Both the position numbers and the translations under genes were made by a program. Shown in pieces: positions 3,821 to 5,996 of a stretch of 5,996 bases of DNA. The stretch comes from Nitrospira defluvii (GTDB lineage: Bacteria; Nitrospirota; Nitrospiria; Nitrospirales; Nitrospiraceae): positions 1-5,996 of the forward strand of contig JACQHN010000171.1 in the NCBI GenBank assembly GCA_016199015.1, given 5' to 3'. Numbering within the stretch: position 1 is the first letter of the stretch; the number at the start of each line of letters is the position of its first letter. The notes beneath the pieces were generated by a model, which was not told where the DNA came from, did no database searches, and was given only the letters and a program-made list of their open reading frames with translations.

Positions 3821-5996
3821 ATGACTCAACTACCACCCATCGTTTCCACGCTCATCGACCGGTTCGAACACAATCGCGATTCCTACAAGAGCCAAGGTTA
3901 CAACGAAACCCAGCTACGCCGGGAGTTTCTCGATCCGTTCTTTGAGGCGCTCGGTTGGGACGTCGCCAACAAGCAGGGCCACGCCGAAGCGTACAAAGAT
4001 GTCATCCATGAAGACGCGATTAAAATCGGCGGCAATACCAAAGCTCCCGACTATTGTTTCCGTATCGGCGGCGCGCGCAAATTTTTCCTCGAAGCCAAGA
4101 AACCCGCTGTCAACCTGAAAGACGAGATCAGTCCGGCCTATCAGCTTCGCCGCTACGCCTGGTCGGCCAAACTCCCGCTGTCCATCCTGACGGATTTCGA
4201 GGAGTTCGCCGTCTACGATTGCCGGACACGCCCAAACCCGTCCGACAAACCCAGTACCGGGCGCATTCTCTATCTCACCTATCGAGACTACCAGGCCAAA
4301 TGGGATGAGATCGCTTCCATCTTCACCAAGGAGGCGGTGCTCAAAGGCTCCTTCGACAAGTATGCCGTCACCGACCGCAAGCGGGGCACCGCGACCGTCG
4401 ACGCGGAATTTCTAAAGGAGATCGAAACCTGGCGAGAATCCCTCGCCAAGAATCTCGCGGCGCGTAATCCGACACTCTCCGTCCACGAGCTGAATTTTGC
4501 CGTGCAGCGTACCATCGATCGGCTCATCTTCCTGCGCATTTGTGAAGATCGCAGCGTCGAACCCTATGGCCGGCTGCAAGCGCTGCTGAACGGGCAGAAC
4601 ATCTACAGCCGACTGTGTTTCCTCTATGAGCAGGCTGACGATCGGTACAACTCCGGCCTCTTTCACTTCCACCAGGAAAAGGGCCGGGCTGAGTCGCCCG
4701 ACGATCTCACGCCGCGGCTGAAGATCGACGACAAAGTGCTCAAAGAGCTCCTCGTCCGGCTGTACTACCCCCAGAGCCCGTACGAGTTCTCTGTCTTTCC
4801 TATAGAAATTCTCGGCCAGGTCTACGAGCAGTTTTTAGGCAAGGTCATCCGGCTTACTGCCGGGCATCAGGCCAAGATCGAGGAAAAGCCGGAGGTGAAG
4901 AAGGCCGGTGGCGTCTATTACACGCCGGCCTACATCGTCGAATACATCGTCAAGCACACCGTCGGCGCGTTATGTGAAGGCAAGCAGCCGAAGCAGATCT
5001 CCAAGCTCACCGTTCTGGATCCGGCTTGCGGGTCGGGATCGTTTCTAATCGGCGTGTATCGGTATCTGCTGAACTATCACCGTGACTGGTATGTGAATGA
5101 TGGGCCGGAGAAGCACCGCAAGGAGCTCTTTCAGGCTGCCAGCGGCGAATGGCGTCTCACGACACAGGAGAAAAAGCGCATCCTCTTGAACAACATTTAC
5201 GGCGTGGATATCGACAGCCAGGCCGTGGAAGTCACGAAACTCAGCCTCTTGCTCAAAGTGTTAGAAGGCGAAAGCGACGAGACGCTCAAGCGGCAGCTGT
5301 CCTTTGTCCATGAGCGCGCGCTGCCGGATCTCGGCCAGAACATCAAATGCGGCAACAGCCTCATCGGGCCGGACTATTTCGCGGGCCAACTCATGCCGGA
5401 CGAGGAGGAGATGCGGCGGGTGAATCCGTTCGACTGGAAGGCCGAGTTTCCGGAGATCATGAAAAAGGGCGGCCCTTCGGCAGGCTCAGGGCAGGGCTTC
5501 GATGCGGTCATCGGCAATCCGCCGTATGTGAGGCAGGAGTCCCTGTCTAGCTTCAAGGACTATCTTGCTCAACGCTACGAGGCCTACGACGGAGTGGCTG
5601 ATCTGTACGCCTACTTCATGGAGAAGAGCGTTGCGTTGCTCCGTGAAGGAGGGCGTTTTAGCTTCATTGTATCCAGCAGCTTTCTCCGCACGACGTACGG
5701 GGCGGCCTTGCGTCGAACGCTCAAGAAACAGGCCGCTGTGCTCCGCATCCTGGATTTCGGTGGGCTGGCCGTGTTCGAGAACGCCAAGGACACCTATGTC
5801 TGTATTCCGCTCCTGGCGAAAATGAAACAGCCTCCGCGCATCGAGGTCTCGCGTATTCCTTCGCTGGATTTTTCCAGCCTGGACGATAGCGCAATTGACC
5901 ACCGCTTCACGATTTCGCAGGAGCGCCTAACAGAGAACGCCTGGTCGCTGAAGTCTGACGAAGAGGCAGCGGTTTTTGACAAAGTGATGAAGGCTG
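3821..5996 (+). CDS. Type IIG (Eco57I-like) restriction-modification enzyme, 3' truncated
   Basis: A single polypeptide expected to cut DNA and to methylate adenine at N6 in its target site using S-adenosylmethionine. The frame is open to the window end, with 725 residues visible; from memory, relatives run to roughly 1000 residues or more. The N-terminal nuclease domain (about 1-170) shows the PD-ExK centre P76-D77, E91-A-K93, followed by the QxxxY motif (Q108, Y112) common in HsdR-type nucleases. A mostly helical connector spans about 190-355. The methyltransferase starts with GGVYYTP (363-369), then SAM-binding motif I DPACGSG (400-406), the YGVDID strand (460-465) and catalytic motif IV NPPY (566-569). 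The C-terminal target-recognition domain is beyond the edge, so specificity cannot be guessed. Residues 552-559 are an extra segment from a repeat inserted just before NPPY. All visible key residues are intact. BREX PglX is less likely because of the intact nuclease domain. Confidence 0.93.
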   Translation, partial: MTQLPPIVSTLIDRFEHNRDSYKSQGYNETQLRREFLDPFFEALGWDVANKQGHAEAYKDVIHEDAIKIGGNTKAPDYCFRIGGARKFFLEAKKPAVNLKDEISPAYQLRRYAWSAKLPLSILTDFEEFAVYDCRTRPNPSDKPSTGRILYLTYRDYQAKWDEIASIFTKEAVLKGSFDKYAVTDRKRGTATVDAEFLKEIETWRESLAKNLAARNPTLSVHELNFAVQRTIDRLIFLRICEDRSVEPYGRLQALLNGQNIYSRLCFLYEQADDRYNSGLFHFHQEKGRAESPDDLTPRLKIDDKVLKELLVRLYYPQSPYEFSVFPIEILGQVYEQFLGKVIRLTAGHQAKIEEKPEVKKAGGVYYTPAYIVEYIVKHTVGALCEGKQPKQISKLTVLDPACGSGSFLIGVYRYLLNYHRDWYVNDGPEKHRKELFQAASGEWRLTTQEKKRILLNNIYGVDIDSQAVEVTKLSLLLKVLEGESDETLKRQLSFVHERALPDLGQNIKCGNSLIGPDYFAGQLMPDEEEMRRVNPFDWKAEFPEIMKKGGPSAGSGQGFDAVIGNPPYVRQESLSSFKDYLAQRYEAYDGVADLYAYFMEKSVALLREGGRFSFIVSSSFLRTTYGAALRRTLKKQAAVLRILDFGGLAVFENAKDTYVCIPLLAKMKQPPRIEVSRIPSLDFSSLDDSAIDHRFTISQERLTENAWSLKSDEEAAVFDKVMKA
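5474..5497. repeat. 24-base dispersed-repeat insertion inside the methyltransferase
   Basis: The bases CCTTCGGCAGGCTCAGGG, then CAGGGC, add eight residues, P-S-A-G-S-G-Q-G (552-559), in frame between FPEIMKKGG and FDAVIGNPPY. From memory, relatives of this enzyme read FPEIMK.GG directly into FDAVIGNPPY, so the eight residues look like an insertion. The sequence matches the CCCTTCG.CA.GCTCAGGG type of short palindromic repeat found scattered in many environmental bacterial genomes. Its other frames give the tell-tale peptides PFGRLRAG and PEPAEG. GCCCT (5472-5476) and AGGGC (5488-5492) can pair as a small stem. The insert boundaries are ambiguous by a few bases because GGC and GGGC recur on both sides. 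Confidence 0.75.

Noticed and set aside
3126..3836. Minus-strand 236-codon open frame
   Set aside because: It lies mostly opposite the C-terminal membrane spans of the large gene and has no recognisable motif or good start signal; the plus-strand reading is far more convincing.
3733..3945. Plus-strand 70-codon open frame before the restriction gene
   Set aside because: It has a purine-rich stretch upstream, but its second half overlaps the restriction enzyme in another frame and its protein has no recognisable feature.
5486..5902. Minus-strand 138-codon open frame opposite the methyltransferase
   Set aside because: The plus strand here carries the NPPY motif and continuous family-like sequence; the antisense frame has no independent support.
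3821..5996. BREX-type PglX methyltransferase
   Set aside because: The N-terminus has a full PD-ExK centre with a QxxxY motif, and the overall sequence resembles single-chain Type IIG enzymes; no other BREX gene is visible.

Overview
The window looks like a moderately GC-rich, Gram-negative-type bacterial chromosome. The base composition, the style of the intergenic repeats and the remembered resemblance of the two large proteins to environmental genomes suggest a Nitrospirota-like or similar environmental lineage. That is an inference: there is no rRNA or other lineage marker here.

Layout. (1) Bases 1-94, minus strand, hold the first 31 codons of dnaE (DNA polymerase III alpha subunit, PHP domain). 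The gene runs off the left edge. It starts at a GTG placed exactly where transcription should start from a near-consensus promoter (101-129), so its mRNA is predicted to be leaderless. (2) Bases 95-635 are a 541-base divergent intergenic region without a convincing gene. It contains three degenerate copies of a roughly 37-base repeat, two of them forming a long inverted repeat, then a candidate promoter, a perfect 12-bp inverted repeat, and a duplicated ribosome-binding-site segment just before the next gene. (3) Bases 636-3653, plus strand, encode a 1005-residue membrane protein with one N-terminal anchor, a large extracytoplasmic domain resembling type 1 periplasmic ligand-binding proteins, and about eight C-terminal membrane spans. 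I know no function for it. (4) Bases 3654-3820 are a 167-base spacer with a candidate promoter and small stem-loops. (5) From 3821 past the right edge, plus strand, lies a single-chain Type IIG (Eco57I-like) restriction-modification enzyme, with 725 residues visible. It has an N-terminal PD-ExK nuclease, a helical connector and an N6-adenine methyltransferase core.

How the parts relate. dnaE is housekeeping and is transcribed away from the rest. The membrane protein and the restriction-modification enzyme point the same way, but the gap and the separate candidate promoter suggest they may be expressed independently. Only the restriction-modification enzyme is a recognisable defence gene; a shared role for the membrane protein is not shown.

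The most striking detail is a 24-base, in-frame segment inside the methyltransferase (5474-5497). It matches a dispersed palindromic repeat seen in many environmental bacterial genomes and adds eight residues just before the catalytic NPPY motif. The leaderless dnaE start and the repeat-rich intergenic region are the other points worth a second look.
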